Made by a program: the position numbers and the translations under genes
Assembly: GCF_900114635.1 (NCBI RefSeq)
Contig: NZ_FOTQ01000001.1
Coordinates: forward strand, 372,001-436,000
Length of the DNA stretch: 64,000 nt
Direction: 5' to 3'
Source of the DNA: Shimia aestuarii
GTDB taxonomy: Bacteria > Pseudomonadota > Alphaproteobacteria > Rhodobacterales > Rhodobacteraceae
The notes under the pieces: generated by a model
Database searches by the model: none
Seen by the model: only the letters and a program-made list of their open reading frames with translations
Told to the model about the DNA's origin: nothing
Part shown: positions 1 through 8,866 of the stretch, one piece after another
Layout: every line of letters begins with the position of its first letter
How positions within the stretch are numbered: the stretch's first letter is position 1

Positions 1-245
1 GACTCTCCACTGCACGCGGCCACCGCATTTGGAAGGGTTTCCTGCGCAAGGGTTTCAATCTCCTTGCGGGTCGACGGGTACCCGGGCCGCTCTACCTTAT
101 AGCCATAGCGCTCCAACGCCGCCTGCATCAGCACGAACGAGTTCTCCGTCCGCGCCAGCCCATGCAGCAGCACGACACAATCCGCCCGCGCCATCCCCGG
201 CGCGACACCGGCCAAAAGGGCCATGAAAGCAACGATCCGAACCAT
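1..245 (-). CDS. Alpha/beta-fold hydrolase, N-terminal part, cut by left edge
   Basis: Reading from an ATG at 245 towards position 1, 81 codons are present before the window ends. The first 20 or so residues form a signal peptide (short basic start, MALLAGVAPG core, then ARAD), followed by CVVLLHGLART, the HG oxyanion-hole segment of lipase-like alpha/beta hydrolases. The nucleophile elbow and the rest of the triad lie outside the window, so the substrate cannot be suggested. The start is supported by the signal peptide immediately after it. The gene is divergent from the NUDIX gene at 306 with about 60 bases between. An exported esterase or lipase-like protein is the best reading, but a short fragment limits certainty. 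Confidence 0.6.
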   Translation of the reverse strand, partial: MVRIVAFMALLAGVAPGMARADCVVLLHGLARTENSFVLMQAALERYGYKVERPGYPSTRKEIETLAQETLPNAVAACSGE

Positions 246-305
246 GCCCTTGAGATAAGCCCTCCCGCCGCCTTACAAAAGGCCAAACAGTCCGGATGTC
301 ACAAT

Positions 306-755
306 ATGCCCTCCCCTCGCCTCGCCGCGCGCGCCCTGATCCTGCAAGATGACCGCCTGCTCGTGGTCAACGCCTACCCGGCGGGGAAAAGCGACCTCTG
401 GTGCGCACCCGGCGGCGGGGTCGAACGGGGCAGCTCTCTACCCGACAATCTCGCCCGCGAAGTGCACGAGGAAACCGGCCTCACCATCGCCGTGGGCGCG
501 CCCTGCATGATCAACGAATTCCATGACCCCGAGGGCACCTTTCATCAGGTCGATGTCTATTTCCGCTGCACGATCCTGTCCGGCATGCTCTCCGACAACT
601 GGCAGGACCCCGAGGGCATCGTCAGCGAACGCCGCTTCGTCACCCGTGACGAACTCTCCCGCATGGCGTTCAAACCCGACAGCCTGCCTGACGTGGCATG
701 GTCCGACAGGCTCTTTTATGACCCGCTCGAACCCATCGTGAAACCGACGCGATAA
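306..755 (+). CDS. NUDIX hydrolase
   Basis: This 149-residue protein is a single NUDIX domain of the usual length. The NUDIX box is at about residues 37-60, ending in REVHEETGL, which supplies the helix glutamates that bind the divalent metal. The first conserved glutamate of the canonical G-x5-E-x7-REUxEExGU pattern is a serine here (GGVERGSS), a variation outside the REVHEE core. Members hydrolyse a nucleoside diphosphate linked to another group; the substrate cannot be read from this sequence. I chose the ATG at 306 because homology starts at once after it (LAARALILQDDRLLVV); an upstream in-frame extension to 162 overlaps the divergent hydrolase promoter region and has no domain. It converges on the EamA gene, with only 2 bases between stops. 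Confidence 0.85.
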   Translation: MPSPRLAARALILQDDRLLVVNAYPAGKSDLWCAPGGGVERGSSLPDNLAREVHEETGLTIAVGAPCMINEFHDPEGTFHQVDVYFRCTILSGMLSDNWQDPEGIVSERRFVTRDELSRMAFKPDSLPDVAWSDRLFYDPLEPIVKPTR

Positions 756-757
756 CC

Positions 758-1585
758 TTACCGGCGCATCGACACCAGCACGCCCCCGATCACCAGCACC
801 GCCGCCCCCACAAAGCGCCACGTCATCGGCTCGCCCAGAAATGCCATGCCCCCTGCCATCGCGATTACAGGCACGCTCAACTGCGCGACCGCCGCCCGGC
901 TTGCGCCCAGCGCGGGCAAAAGCTGATACCACAGCGCATAGCCCAACCCCGAGGTCAACGCGCCTGAAACCACCGCCAACACCACGCCCTCTGCGCTCCA
1001 TCCGGTCGCGCCCAGACCCACAGCCCCCAGCACCGCAACCGGCGCCGCCAACAGGAAGTTCATCGCCGTGGCCTGTGTCGCATCCCGTTCTTTTCGCCCT
1101 TGCAGCGAATAGAGGCCCCAGCCAACACCCGCGGCCACCATCATGGCCGCATGCGTCGCAGAAACGGCAATCGCCCCACCGGGCCACAGCAACCAGACCA
1201 AACCGGCCAATCCCAACAACGCCCCAAACCATCGCGTCGCGGGCATGTCTTCCCGCCCGAGCAGCGCCCCGGCGAACATGGTCGCCTGCACCACTCCGAA
1301 CAGGATCAACGCCCCAAGCCCGGCATCCAGCGCCCGGTAGGCCAGCGAAAACCCAAAAATGTAGAGAAGCAGCCCAAGCACCCCGATACCGCGCCCGACC
1401 CCGCCAATGTCAAAGCCCCGCCGTTGCCACAAAACCAACAGCGCCAGCATCACCGCCCCCGCCGCCAGCCGCACCGCGCCAAAGGCAATCGGGTCCATCC
1501 CGGCCCCGGCCACGCCCGCCCGGTTCAGCACCGAGTTCGCGGCAAAGGCCGTCATCGTAATGAGGGTGAGCAGGAACAAGCGCAT
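758..1585 (-). CDS. EamA/DMT-family transporter
   Basis: The product of 275 residues is almost entirely hydrophobic with about ten predicted membrane helices arranged as two EamA repeats, as in the drug/metabolite transporter superfamily. The start MRLFLLTLITMTAFAANSVLNRAG is typical: the conserved small-residue first helix carrying an N-R pair. An in-frame extension to 1657 reads Arg/Cys-rich sequence and is not used. The gene lies 40 bases downstream of the MFS gene in the same direction and probably shares its transcript. Substrates of this family (metabolites, amino acids, purines) cannot be told from sequence alone. Confidence 0.85.
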   Translation of the reverse strand: MRLFLLTLITMTAFAANSVLNRAGVAGAGMDPIAFGAVRLAAGAVMLALLVLWQRRGFDIGGVGRGIGVLGLLLYIFGFSLAYRALDAGLGALILFGVVQATMFAGALLGREDMPATRWFGALLGLAGLVWLLWPGGAIAVSATHAAMMVAAGVGWGLYSLQGRKERDATQATAMNFLLAAPVAVLGAVGLGATGWSAEGVVLAVVSGALTSGLGYALWYQLLPALGASRAAVAQLSVPVIAMAGGMAFLGEPMTWRFVGAAVLVIGGVLVSMRR

Positions 1586-1625
1586 GGCACTTGGTGGCAC
1601 GCGGGATGCCCGAGGGCAAGACCGG

Positions 1626-2831
1626 TCACACCCCGCGTGCCTTACGCGGCAAGGCAAGGACCAACGCCATCGCCGCGATCTTCAGAAGGCAGGGCAGCAC
1701 CGCGTATCCCAGCGTCAATGCGCGCAAAGCCTCCGTTGAATTCTCTTCGCCGGGCTTGAACCCCGACATCTCCAGGAACGGCAGCAACACCGCCGCCACC
1801 AAGGCCAGCGACAGCTTTGTCACCAGCGACCACAGGCCGAACCCCGCGCCCCCTTCAAGCCGCTCTTCGTCCAGCCCCACAGCAAACAGCGCTGGCAACA
1901 ACACCATGTCCGCCCCAAGCGCCAGCCCAGAGCCGACACAGACGGCGGCAAATCCCATCGCCGCCCCTTCACTCAACCCCGCAACCCCCGCAAAGCTGAC
2001 AATGGCAAGACTCATCCCGCCGAGCAGCACCGGTTTCGCCCCCCACCCCCGCGCCATCCGCGCCCAGAGCGGCGCGCTGATCCCGGCCGCGGCAAAAAAA
2101 GTCAGAAGGAAAAAACCTGCCAGCCCCGCCAATTGCAACCGGTCCTCCACGAAGAACAGGAACAGGGTCGAGGTCGCTGCCACGGGAAGCGCATTTACCA
2201 AACCCAGCGCAAGCAACAGCCGCATCCTCCCGCTTGCAAGAACCGCCTTGAGCCCGAGCGACGGCCCCTCAGGTGTACCCTCACGGCTCCACAGCCGCGA
2301 CATGGCCAAAGCAGCAAGCAGAACCACGGCGACGTAAACCCCCGCAAACCCCCGGTATCCCATCACCTGAGGCAAAATCGCTGCAAGCAAAATGCCAACC
2401 ACGGTGCCTGCCTCACGTGCGCCCGCCAAACGGTAATGCGCTCCCGCCCCGCCAGCCTGTACCAGCCGTACTCCTTGCGCATAAAACAGGATGGTCAATA
2501 GGCTGTAGCTCGTGAAGATCACCACCAGCACCGCCACCAGCCAAAGCACCGGCGCCCCGATGGGCGCCATACCAAACAGCCCCCAGAAACCTGCCGCCAA
2601 CCCAACGCTTCCGATCGCCGCCCAAACGCCAACCGGCACGCCGGGACGGTCCGTAAGCCACCCCAGCGCCGGGTCCTGTGCAAAATCCATGATGCGTATG
2701 CCCAGCAAAACCGCCCCCAGCGTGCTCAGGCTGATCCCCATCTCGACCGTCACGTAACGCGGCAGATGGATGTACAGCGGCACACCAGCAGCAGCCAGCA
2801 TGGCCGCATACACCCCAACCCGTGAAAGCAC
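1626..2831 (-). CDS. MFS transporter, GPH/MelB-like
   Basis: This 401-residue protein has about twelve hydrophobic segments. The loop RIMDFAQDPALGWLTDR after helix 2 is the glycoside-pentoside-hexuronide (MelB) variant of the MFS signature, with D-x(3)-DP and G-x-LTDR. It should be an inner-membrane cation-coupled symporter or a distant relative; the substrate is not evident. The start is a GTG at 2831 that follows the TAA of the chalcone-isomerase-like gene with no intervening base, which suggests translational coupling. The EamA transporter follows 40 bases downstream. The next in-frame ATG (2801) would remove the start of helix 1. Confidence 0.8.
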   Translation of the reverse strand: MLSRVGVYAAMLAAAGVPLYIHLPRYVTVEMGISLSTLGAVLLGIRIMDFAQDPALGWLTDRPGVPVGVWAAIGSVGLAAGFWGLFGMAPIGAPVLWLVAVLVVIFTSYSLLTILFYAQGVRLVQAGGAGAHYRLAGAREAGTVVGILLAAILPQVMGYRGFAGVYVAVVLLAALAMSRLWSREGTPEGPSLGLKAVLASGRMRLLLALGLVNALPVAATSTLFLFFVEDRLQLAGLAGFFLLTFFAAAGISAPLWARMARGWGAKPVLLGGMSLAIVSFAGVAGLSEGAAMGFAAVCVGSGLALGADMVLLPALFAVGLDEERLEGGAGFGLWSLVTKLSLALVAAVLLPFLEMSGFKPGEENSTEALRALTLGYAVLPCLLKIAAMALVLALPRKARGV

Positions 2832-3386
2832 TTAGCCAGCCGCCCCGCGCAATTGCCGCGCCAGCGCCTGATCGCGCGCATCCTCAGACAGCCAGATGGC
2901 CATGTAACGATCCCGAATACCCGCATGCTGCAGACGGCAGGTCTTGGACCCGTTTACCCAGAAATCCAGCGTATTTGCGCCGCGCGGGGCCGACACAACC
3001 CGATCCCCGGGGCGCACATCACGCAAACACTGGGTCAGCTTGGCACGAATTTCGCCGTGATCGGCACGCGCGCCTTCCATGCGCTCCAACTCGTCCATGC
3101 TGGCGCGCAGGAGGATTTCGGAACGCACTTTCCGGGCATAATCCAGTTGCAGCGCAAAGGGTCGATCCCAGTCAAACCCACGCCCACCCGGCGTGAACAA
3201 CTGCGCGTCATACACTTTGAACCCAAGCCAGCGAAACGCCCCCTCACCCAATTCCGCCGGCTGGCTTACAACCGTGCGCACTTCCGGCGCCACATCCGCC
3301 TTGGCCTTGGCGGCAAAGGCGACTGGCAACAACAGGCTCAACGTCATGATCAACATGCGGCCCCTGATCGGCAATCTCGTCTGCAT
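2832..3386 (-). CDS. Exported chalcone isomerase-like protein
   Basis: The 184-residue product has a signal peptide (MLIMTLSLLLPVAFAAKAKA) and a domain resembling bacterial chalcone-isomerase-like proteins: the segment LGFKVYDAQLFTPGG is the family's hallmark strand pair, followed by FALQLDYARKV. Bacterial members are periplasmic proteins of unproven function that share the fold of plant chalcone isomerases. The ATG at 3386 is preceded by an AAGGGGGG ribosome site about six bases upstream; a TTG at 3404 would extend the frame into that site. It heads a three-gene run with the MFS and EamA transporters. Confidence 0.75.
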   Translation of the reverse strand: MQTRLPIRGRMLIMTLSLLLPVAFAAKAKADVAPEVRTVVSQPAELGEGAFRWLGFKVYDAQLFTPGGRGFDWDRPFALQLDYARKVRSEILLRASMDELERMEGARADHGEIRAKLTQCLRDVRPGDRVVSAPRGANTLDFWVNGSKTCRLQHAGIRDRYMAIWLSEDARDQALARQLRGAAG

Positions 3387-3509
3387 GGCATCCCCCCTTG
3401 GCAACCATTGGTGATTTTCAAAGGGTACGCCTCATTTCCGAAAGCGGATCATTTTCCCAAGCCGACCAATCCGCAACGCGCACACACATGCGTGCGGCTC
3501 ACATCTTCC

Positions 3510-3580
3510 TTTTGCCAGAAATATTCTGGGGGACGCCGAAGCCCCCTGGGGGTTCGGCGGGGGGCAACGCCCCCGACACC
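3510..3580. repeat. Intergenic box-plus-double-hairpin element, copy A
   Basis: The element starts with TTTTGCCAGAAATATTCTGG, then a G run, a hairpin around 3535-3559 (GCCGAAG...TTCGGC arms) and a second hairpin with arms GGGGGC and GCCCCC around 3560-3575. Copies with the same box and different hairpin sequences lie at 16863 and 20625. All sit at 3' ends of genes; this one abuts the rsgA stop codon at 3592. A terminator or mRNA-end role is inferred. Confidence 0.6.
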
Positions 3581-3591
3581 GCCCCAATACC

Positions 3592-4674
3592 CTAACGCCG
3601 GTTCTTCTTGTCCTTCATCACCGAACGCACCATCTTGCCAAAGTTTTTGTCCTTGGACCGCCTTTCGGCCAGCGACGCCGAGTTGAACCGGTCTTCCGCC
3701 ATCAACTTGCGCCAACGCTCCAACCGCGCTTGATCAAGCTCACCGGCTGCAATCGCCGCTGTTACCGCACAGCCCGGCTCGCTGTCATGCGCACAATCGC
3801 GAAACTTGCACTGCGTCGCCAGATCGGTGACATCGGCGAACAAATCCGCGATCCCGTCCTCGGCATCCGCCATCTGCAACTCGCGCATCCCCGGCGTATC
3901 CAGAACAGCCACCCCGTCCGGGGTGAAGTGCAACTGGCGCGCAGTGGTCGTGTGCCGCCCCTTGGCATCATCCTCACGGATGCCTGCCGTGGCCACGCGC
4001 CCCTCTTCGAACAGCGCATTGACCAGCGTCGACTTGCCCACGCCGGAACTGCCCATAAAGGCCACGGTCTGCCCCGGACGACACCAGTCCACCAGCTTCT
4101 CGAGCGGCTCCCGGCTCAGCGCATTGAGCGCCACGACCACAACCCTGCCCGATACCGACATCGCCTCCTGAACGTATGTATCAGGATCGTCGCACAGGTC
4201 TGTCTTGGTCAAAACGATCACAGGCGTCACGTCCGCATCAAACGCCAGCGCCACATAGCGCTCCAGCCGTGCAATGTTGAAATCGGCGTTACAGGAGGTC
4301 ACGATGAACGCCGTGTCCACATTGGCCGCGATCAGCTGAAACCGGCGGTCATGCCCCGGCGCGCGCCGCTTGAACAGACTCTTGCGCTCCAAAAGCACGC
4401 TATGCGCCGGAAGGTCCGCGTCATAGAGAAACCAGTCCCCCACCGTCGCGTCCGGTCTGGCCGGGATCAGGCCCTCGATGTCCTCTCCCACAACGCGCAG
4501 CCCATTGCGGTGCACTTCGCTCACGCGCACGGGCGGTGTCTGGTTAAGGGCTTGCGGTTCAACCTGTCTTGCAAAAAACGTCTGCCAGCCCAACCGCGCC
4601 AGCTTGGACGGATTTTCGGTGCCGGATTGCGACGACGTGGATGTTGAAAAGAACTGGGAATAGTCCCGTGTCAT
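3592..4674 (-). CDS. rsgA: Ribosome small-subunit-dependent GTPase RsgA
   Basis: This 360-residue protein is the late-stage 30S assembly GTPase. It has an N-terminal OB-like region (about 35-105), then a circularly permuted GTPase domain with the G4 motif TKTD (156-159) before the P-loop GSSGVGKS (208-215) and G3 DTPG (259-262). The C-terminal zinc-binding motif C289-x4-C294-x-H296-x5-C302 is complete. This order is diagnostic of RsgA/YjeQ. The ATG at 4674 has an AAGG ribosome site upstream. It stands alone: an AT-rich stretch lies upstream and a repeat element abuts its stop codon. The C-terminal tail is lysine/arginine-rich, as expected for RNA contact. Confidence 0.95.
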   Translation of the reverse strand: MTRDYSQFFSTSTSSQSGTENPSKLARLGWQTFFARQVEPQALNQTPPVRVSEVHRNGLRVVGEDIEGLIPARPDATVGDWFLYDADLPAHSVLLERKSLFKRRAPGHDRRFQLIAANVDTAFIVTSCNADFNIARLERYVALAFDADVTPVIVLTKTDLCDDPDTYVQEAMSVSGRVVVVALNALSREPLEKLVDWCRPGQTVAFMGSSGVGKSTLVNALFEEGRVATAGIREDDAKGRHTTTARQLHFTPDGVAVLDTPGMRELQMADAEDGIADLFADVTDLATQCKFRDCAHDSEPGCAVTAAIAAGELDQARLERWRKLMAEDRFNSASLAERRSKDKNFGKMVRSVMKDKKNRR

Positions 4675-5044
4675 ATCTTGTTACCTTCATGGCCCTGCCG
4701 GGATCATCCCGGCATCAATCTATCATTGGATCAGGTGCAAAAACAGCCCAGCCGCCCGCAACTCTGCGGACTGCGTCTCAGGTCGTTTTTGCCTTGGAAG
4801 GACGCCGTGCCTTCCCACCTCAACGGGCCATGAAATCTCCATCGTTACGACCTCAGAGATATGCTCTTGCAACGCAGAGCGCAATCTACAACAGAAACAA
4901 AAGAGGCCACCCAAGGGCACCAGCCCGTGCGGAAAGTGTTGAAAAGGATGCGACAGAATCCAAGCGAACAGATCCAGTGTTCCGGGAACCCGATATCTGA
5001 AGGCTTGCGTCAGGTGGCTGCATTGAGCCCAAAGGTGCCCAGTC
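4675..5044. other. 370-base gap without a recognisable gene
   Basis: No open frame here resembles a protein I recognise; the longest ones (about 65-90 codons) show no domain and no good ribosome site. Base composition is visibly more AT-rich than the flanking core genes. The stretch separates rsgA from the LysR gene and could be decayed coding sequence, but I see no inverted repeats or target duplications that would mark a mobile element. Confidence 0.4.
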
Positions 5045-5923
5045 CTACCCCGGCCACGCGAAGGAGCTTGAAGCTCTCATCAATGCATCGAGAGCGGGAG
5101 AATGTTTGCGCCCGGGTACTGTGAATGCGGCTATTCTGCGCTCGACAACCGGTTCGACGAGCGGTCTTTGCATAAGGCCGGGTAGCGTCACAGAGTATTC
5201 GGGCATAAAGGCAAAGCCAATTCCTGCTGCCACCATCGCCTGAACCCAGTCTTCACGTTCAGAGCGGAAACGCGCATACAACTCGACGCCTTTGGTTTCG
5301 CATACGGCCATCACCATCTCGCGTAGTTCGCACGCCAGGCGATCCACGTATCTCTCTCCCGAAAGTTCCTCCAATGAAACAGCGTTGAGATTTCCCAAAC
5401 GATGGTCAGGCGGAAACACGACCACATACCGTTCAGAGTAAAGCTCTCGCGTTCGAAATTCGTTCTCTAGGTCCTCGTTTACGGTCATGAAAGCGGCGTC
5501 GATCTCACCTTCCGACAACTTGTCTTTAAGTTCCGGCGCGCTTGCTTCGCTGACAGACAATTCAATGCCAGCGTTGGATTTTTCGAATTGGGCAAGAAAC
5601 CGCGCCAACCGGACGTGACCAATCGTCGAGAGCACACCCAACCGCAATGGCACCTTTTCAAGCAGTCGAAAGTTCTGCGCGAGAATCTGTGTAGCTGCAG
5701 CTTCATCTACAATGTGCTGAAGGTGTGGCAACATGGAGCGACCAAAATCGCTGAGCAATATCTTTCGACCTTCGCGGTGAAACACCGGTGCACCAAGGTC
5801 TGCCTCCAAAGCCTTCACACCTTTAGTAAGCGCCGGTTGACTGACGTTGCACTCGCTGGCCGCCTTTGTAAAGTTCAGGTGCTTAGCTGCGGACAGCACG
5901 TATTTGATTTGAGACATCTCCAT
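5045..5923 (-). CDS. LysR-family transcriptional regulator
   Basis: The 292-residue product has the standard LysR layout: an N-terminal winged helix-turn-helix (about 3-62, with HLNFTKAASECNVSQPALTKGV as helix region) and a C-terminal periplasmic-binding-protein-like effector domain (about 90-290). The ATG at 5923 is the first codon of the domain. It is divergent from the DUF4242 gene at 6080 across a 156-base gap with a dyad at 5967-5991, the classic arrangement for a LysR protein controlling its neighbour. The effector is unknown. Composition is more AT-rich than the core genes on either side, consistent with a separate origin for this pair. Confidence 0.9.
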   Translation of the reverse strand: MEMSQIKYVLSAAKHLNFTKAASECNVSQPALTKGVKALEADLGAPVFHREGRKILLSDFGRSMLPHLQHIVDEAAATQILAQNFRLLEKVPLRLGVLSTIGHVRLARFLAQFEKSNAGIELSVSEASAPELKDKLSEGEIDAAFMTVNEDLENEFRTRELYSERYVVVFPPDHRLGNLNAVSLEELSGERYVDRLACELREMVMAVCETKGVELYARFRSEREDWVQAMVAAGIGFAFMPEYSVTLPGLMQRPLVEPVVERRIAAFTVPGRKHSPALDALMRASSSFAWPG

Positions 5924-5966
5924 TGCCGGGCCTCACAGAATCCAACCCACTGGTTTCCTCAATATC

Positions 5967-5991
5967 ATAACTTACCCAAACCTGTGGTTAT
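5967..5991. promoter_or_regulatory. Candidate LysR operator dyad
   Basis: Arms ATAAC and GTTAT are separated by 15 bases, in the divergent gap between the LysR and DUF4242 genes, and the right arm runs into a TTGACC that could be a -35 box for the rightward gene. The spacing is longer than a textbook T-N11-A box, so the assignment is tentative. Confidence 0.3.
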
Positions 5992-6079
5992 TGACCAATA
6001 AGGAAGAGAAGTTTCCATTCGGCGTCGCTCTATGCTGCAGTAATTGCATCAGATTCAAATTTCTCGGAAAGGATCGAAG

Positions 6080-6343
6080 ATGTCAGTTTTCATGGTGGAA
6101 AGAGATCTTGCAGGCATAAGCATGGACGACTTGGCAGCCGCCCAAAAGGCCGCAATCGAGACAGCGGAGCAAATGACCAATGCAGGTGAAAAGATTTCCT
6201 ACGTCCGCTCAACATTTGCTCCCGATGACGGAAGGTGCATGTGCCTTTTTGAAGGAGAAAACGAAAATCAGGTGCGCAATTTGAACGACAAGGCGGGACT
6301 ACCTTACAATCGCGTTGTCGCGGCCTTGGACCTGACGCCTTAA
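6080..6343 (+). CDS. DUF4242-family small protein
   Basis: An 87-residue protein starting MSVFMVERDLAGISMDDL, with the layout of the DUF4242 family: an opening strand (MVERDLAG), a helix (DLAAAQKAAIETAEQ), a strand pair carrying SYVRSTFAPDDGRCMCLFEG, and a final GLPYNRVVAALDL. Such proteins have a ferredoxin-like fold and some relatives are described as nickel-binding; the catalytic role here is unknown. The ATG at 6080 follows a GGAAAGGATCGA ribosome site, better than the upstream in-frame ATG at 6044. It is divergent from the LysR gene and is followed by a hairpin at 6374-6394. Confidence 0.75.
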   Translation: MSVFMVERDLAGISMDDLAAAQKAAIETAEQMTNAGEKISYVRSTFAPDDGRCMCLFEGENENQVRNLNDKAGLPYNRVVAALDLTP

Positions 6344-6373
6344 GAAATTGCTGCCCACAACAAGAGAAATGCG

Positions 6374-6394
6374 CCTCGGGGTCTCTCCCCGAGG
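6374..6394 (+). terminator. Hairpin after the DUF4242 gene
   Basis: Perfect 8-bp arms CCTCGGGG and CCCCGAGG enclose a TCTCT loop 31 bases after the stop codon. There is no clear T run downstream on the plus strand, so it may be a weak terminator or an mRNA-end stabiliser. Confidence 0.45.
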
Positions 6395-6412
6395 TCCGCT
6401 TGGTCCTGCATA

Positions 6413-6538
6413 TCAGACCTTGACCGAAGTGTCGCCAAAGTCTGTTTTTGGTCCCTCAAACGCCTTCTCGAGGATTTCTTCGAGAGGGTCGTAGGTGCAA
6501 TTGCCCACCAAACTGAGGGCAGACCTGCGTCGGTTCAA
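6413..6538 (-). pseudogene. Possible C-terminal gene remnant
   Basis: A minus-strand frame of 41 codons from a TTG at 6538 to a TGA at 6413 is preceded in frame by a stop. Its end, TYDPLEEILEKAFEGP followed by about ten residues, looks like protein rather than noise, but I do not recognise a family and see no ribosome site. It may be the tail of a decayed gene or a chance frame. Confidence 0.2.
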
Positions 6539-6634
6539 TAATTATGGCATGGGATGGCCCGCGGGTGACTTCGCGTAGCTTTCGGCAAAGGTACCCCGCA
6601 GGGATCGCGAAGCGATTTCGCCTGGCTTACATGA

Positions 6635-6658
6635 CAAAGGCGCCCGAAGGCGCCTTTG
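6635..6658 (-). terminator. groESL operon terminator
   Basis: A perfect 10-bp stem with arms CAAAGGCGCC and GGCGCCTTTG and a 4-base loop lies 41 bases beyond the groEL stop codon. The stem ends in A/T pairs on both sides, so it could act in both directions. Confidence 0.7.
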
Positions 6659-6698
6659 AGTATCGCTTTTCGACGGAATTTCCTTGCGGAAATTCGTC

Positions 6699-8345
<1,647 letters not shown>

Positions 8346-8409
8346 TTACCTCTTGGATTGTTTCTTAGCTGATGTAGGGTGCGTGTTCACACGCACTGCC
8401 AGCAGACGA

Positions 8410-8697
8410 TCAGGCAATGATGCCCATGATGTCGGATTCTTTCATGATCAGCAGCTCTTCACCGTCGATGGTGATTTCGGTGCCCGACCATTTGCCAAAC
8501 AGGACCTTGTCGCCTGCCTTGACGTCCAGTGCGATACGGTCGCCGTCATCGTCGCGCAGACCTGCGCCAACGGAAACGACTTCGCCCTCGGCGGGCTTTT
8601 CTTTCGCGCTATCGGGGATGATCAGGCCGCCTGCGGTTTTCTCATCGCCTTCAACGCGACGAACCAACACACGGTCATGCAGAGGTGTAAATGCCAT
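8410..8697 (-). CDS. groES: Co-chaperonin GroES (Hsp10)
   Basis: This 95-residue protein is full-length GroES: the start [22 protein letters not shown] contains the mobile-loop segment [13 protein letters not shown] that docks to GroEL, and the end [16 protein letters not shown] is the conserved final strand. It caps the GroEL ring as a heptamer. It is first in the groESL operon; its leader carries a hairpin at 8730-8746 and the CIRCE operator at 8748-8774, and a promoter lies just beyond. Confidence 0.98.
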   Translation of the reverse strand: MAFTPLHDRVLVRRVEGDEKTAGGLIIPDSAKEKPAEGEVVSVGAGLRDDDGDRIALDVKAGDKVLFGKWSGTEITIDGEELLIMKESDIMGIIA

Positions 8698-8729
8698 TGT
8701 CTAGGTTTCCCTAACTAGTTTGTCTCCCT

Positions 8730-8746
8730 GACTCCTCAGCGGAGTC
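8730..8746 (-). promoter_or_regulatory. groES leader hairpin
   Basis: Arms GACTCC and GGAGTC (6 bp) enclose five bases, directly between CIRCE and the groES start. In the mRNA it would stack next to the CIRCE stem-loop and may affect stability or translation (inference). Confidence 0.45.
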
Positions 8747-8747
8747 G

Positions 8748-8774
8748 TTAGCACTCCTCGGAAGCGAGTGCTAA
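8748..8774. promoter_or_regulatory. CIRCE operator of groESL
   Basis: The sequence is TTAGCACTC-N9-GAGTGCTAA, a perfect match to the CIRCE element bound by the HrcA heat-shock repressor. It lies within the expected transcribed leader, just downstream of the promoter at 8782-8810. hrcA itself is not in the window. Confidence 0.95.
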
Positions 8775-8781
8775 CGGCGCA

Positions 8782-8810
8782 TAGCTAGGCAGGTCGATAC
8801 CGGGTGTCAA
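8782..8810 (-). promoter_or_regulatory. groESL housekeeping-type promoter
   Basis: On the minus strand TTGACA (8810-8805) and TAGCTA (8787-8782) are separated by exactly 17 bases. Transcription would begin near 8775, so CIRCE would form the very start of the mRNA, the usual place for HrcA control. Confidence 0.7.
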
Positions 8811-8866
8811 CAGGAGCAGATCGAAATTTTCGGCACTTTTTTCGCCGCGCCGCAGCAATGCGCAAC

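Larger units (their letters stand above)
6344..6698. other. 355-base gap with two hairpins and a short leftover frame
   Basis: The gap holds the hairpin at 6374-6394 after the DUF4242 gene, a short minus-strand frame at 6413-6538, and the groEL terminator at 6635-6658. Another inverted pair, GGAATTTCC next to GGAAATTC, lies at about 6676-6694 just past the groEL stop. No complete gene is evident. Confidence 0.5.

Noticed and set aside
4861-5124. 87-codon plus-strand frame before the LysR stop
   Set aside because: No domain, no ribosome site, and it runs into the antisense of the LysR gene.
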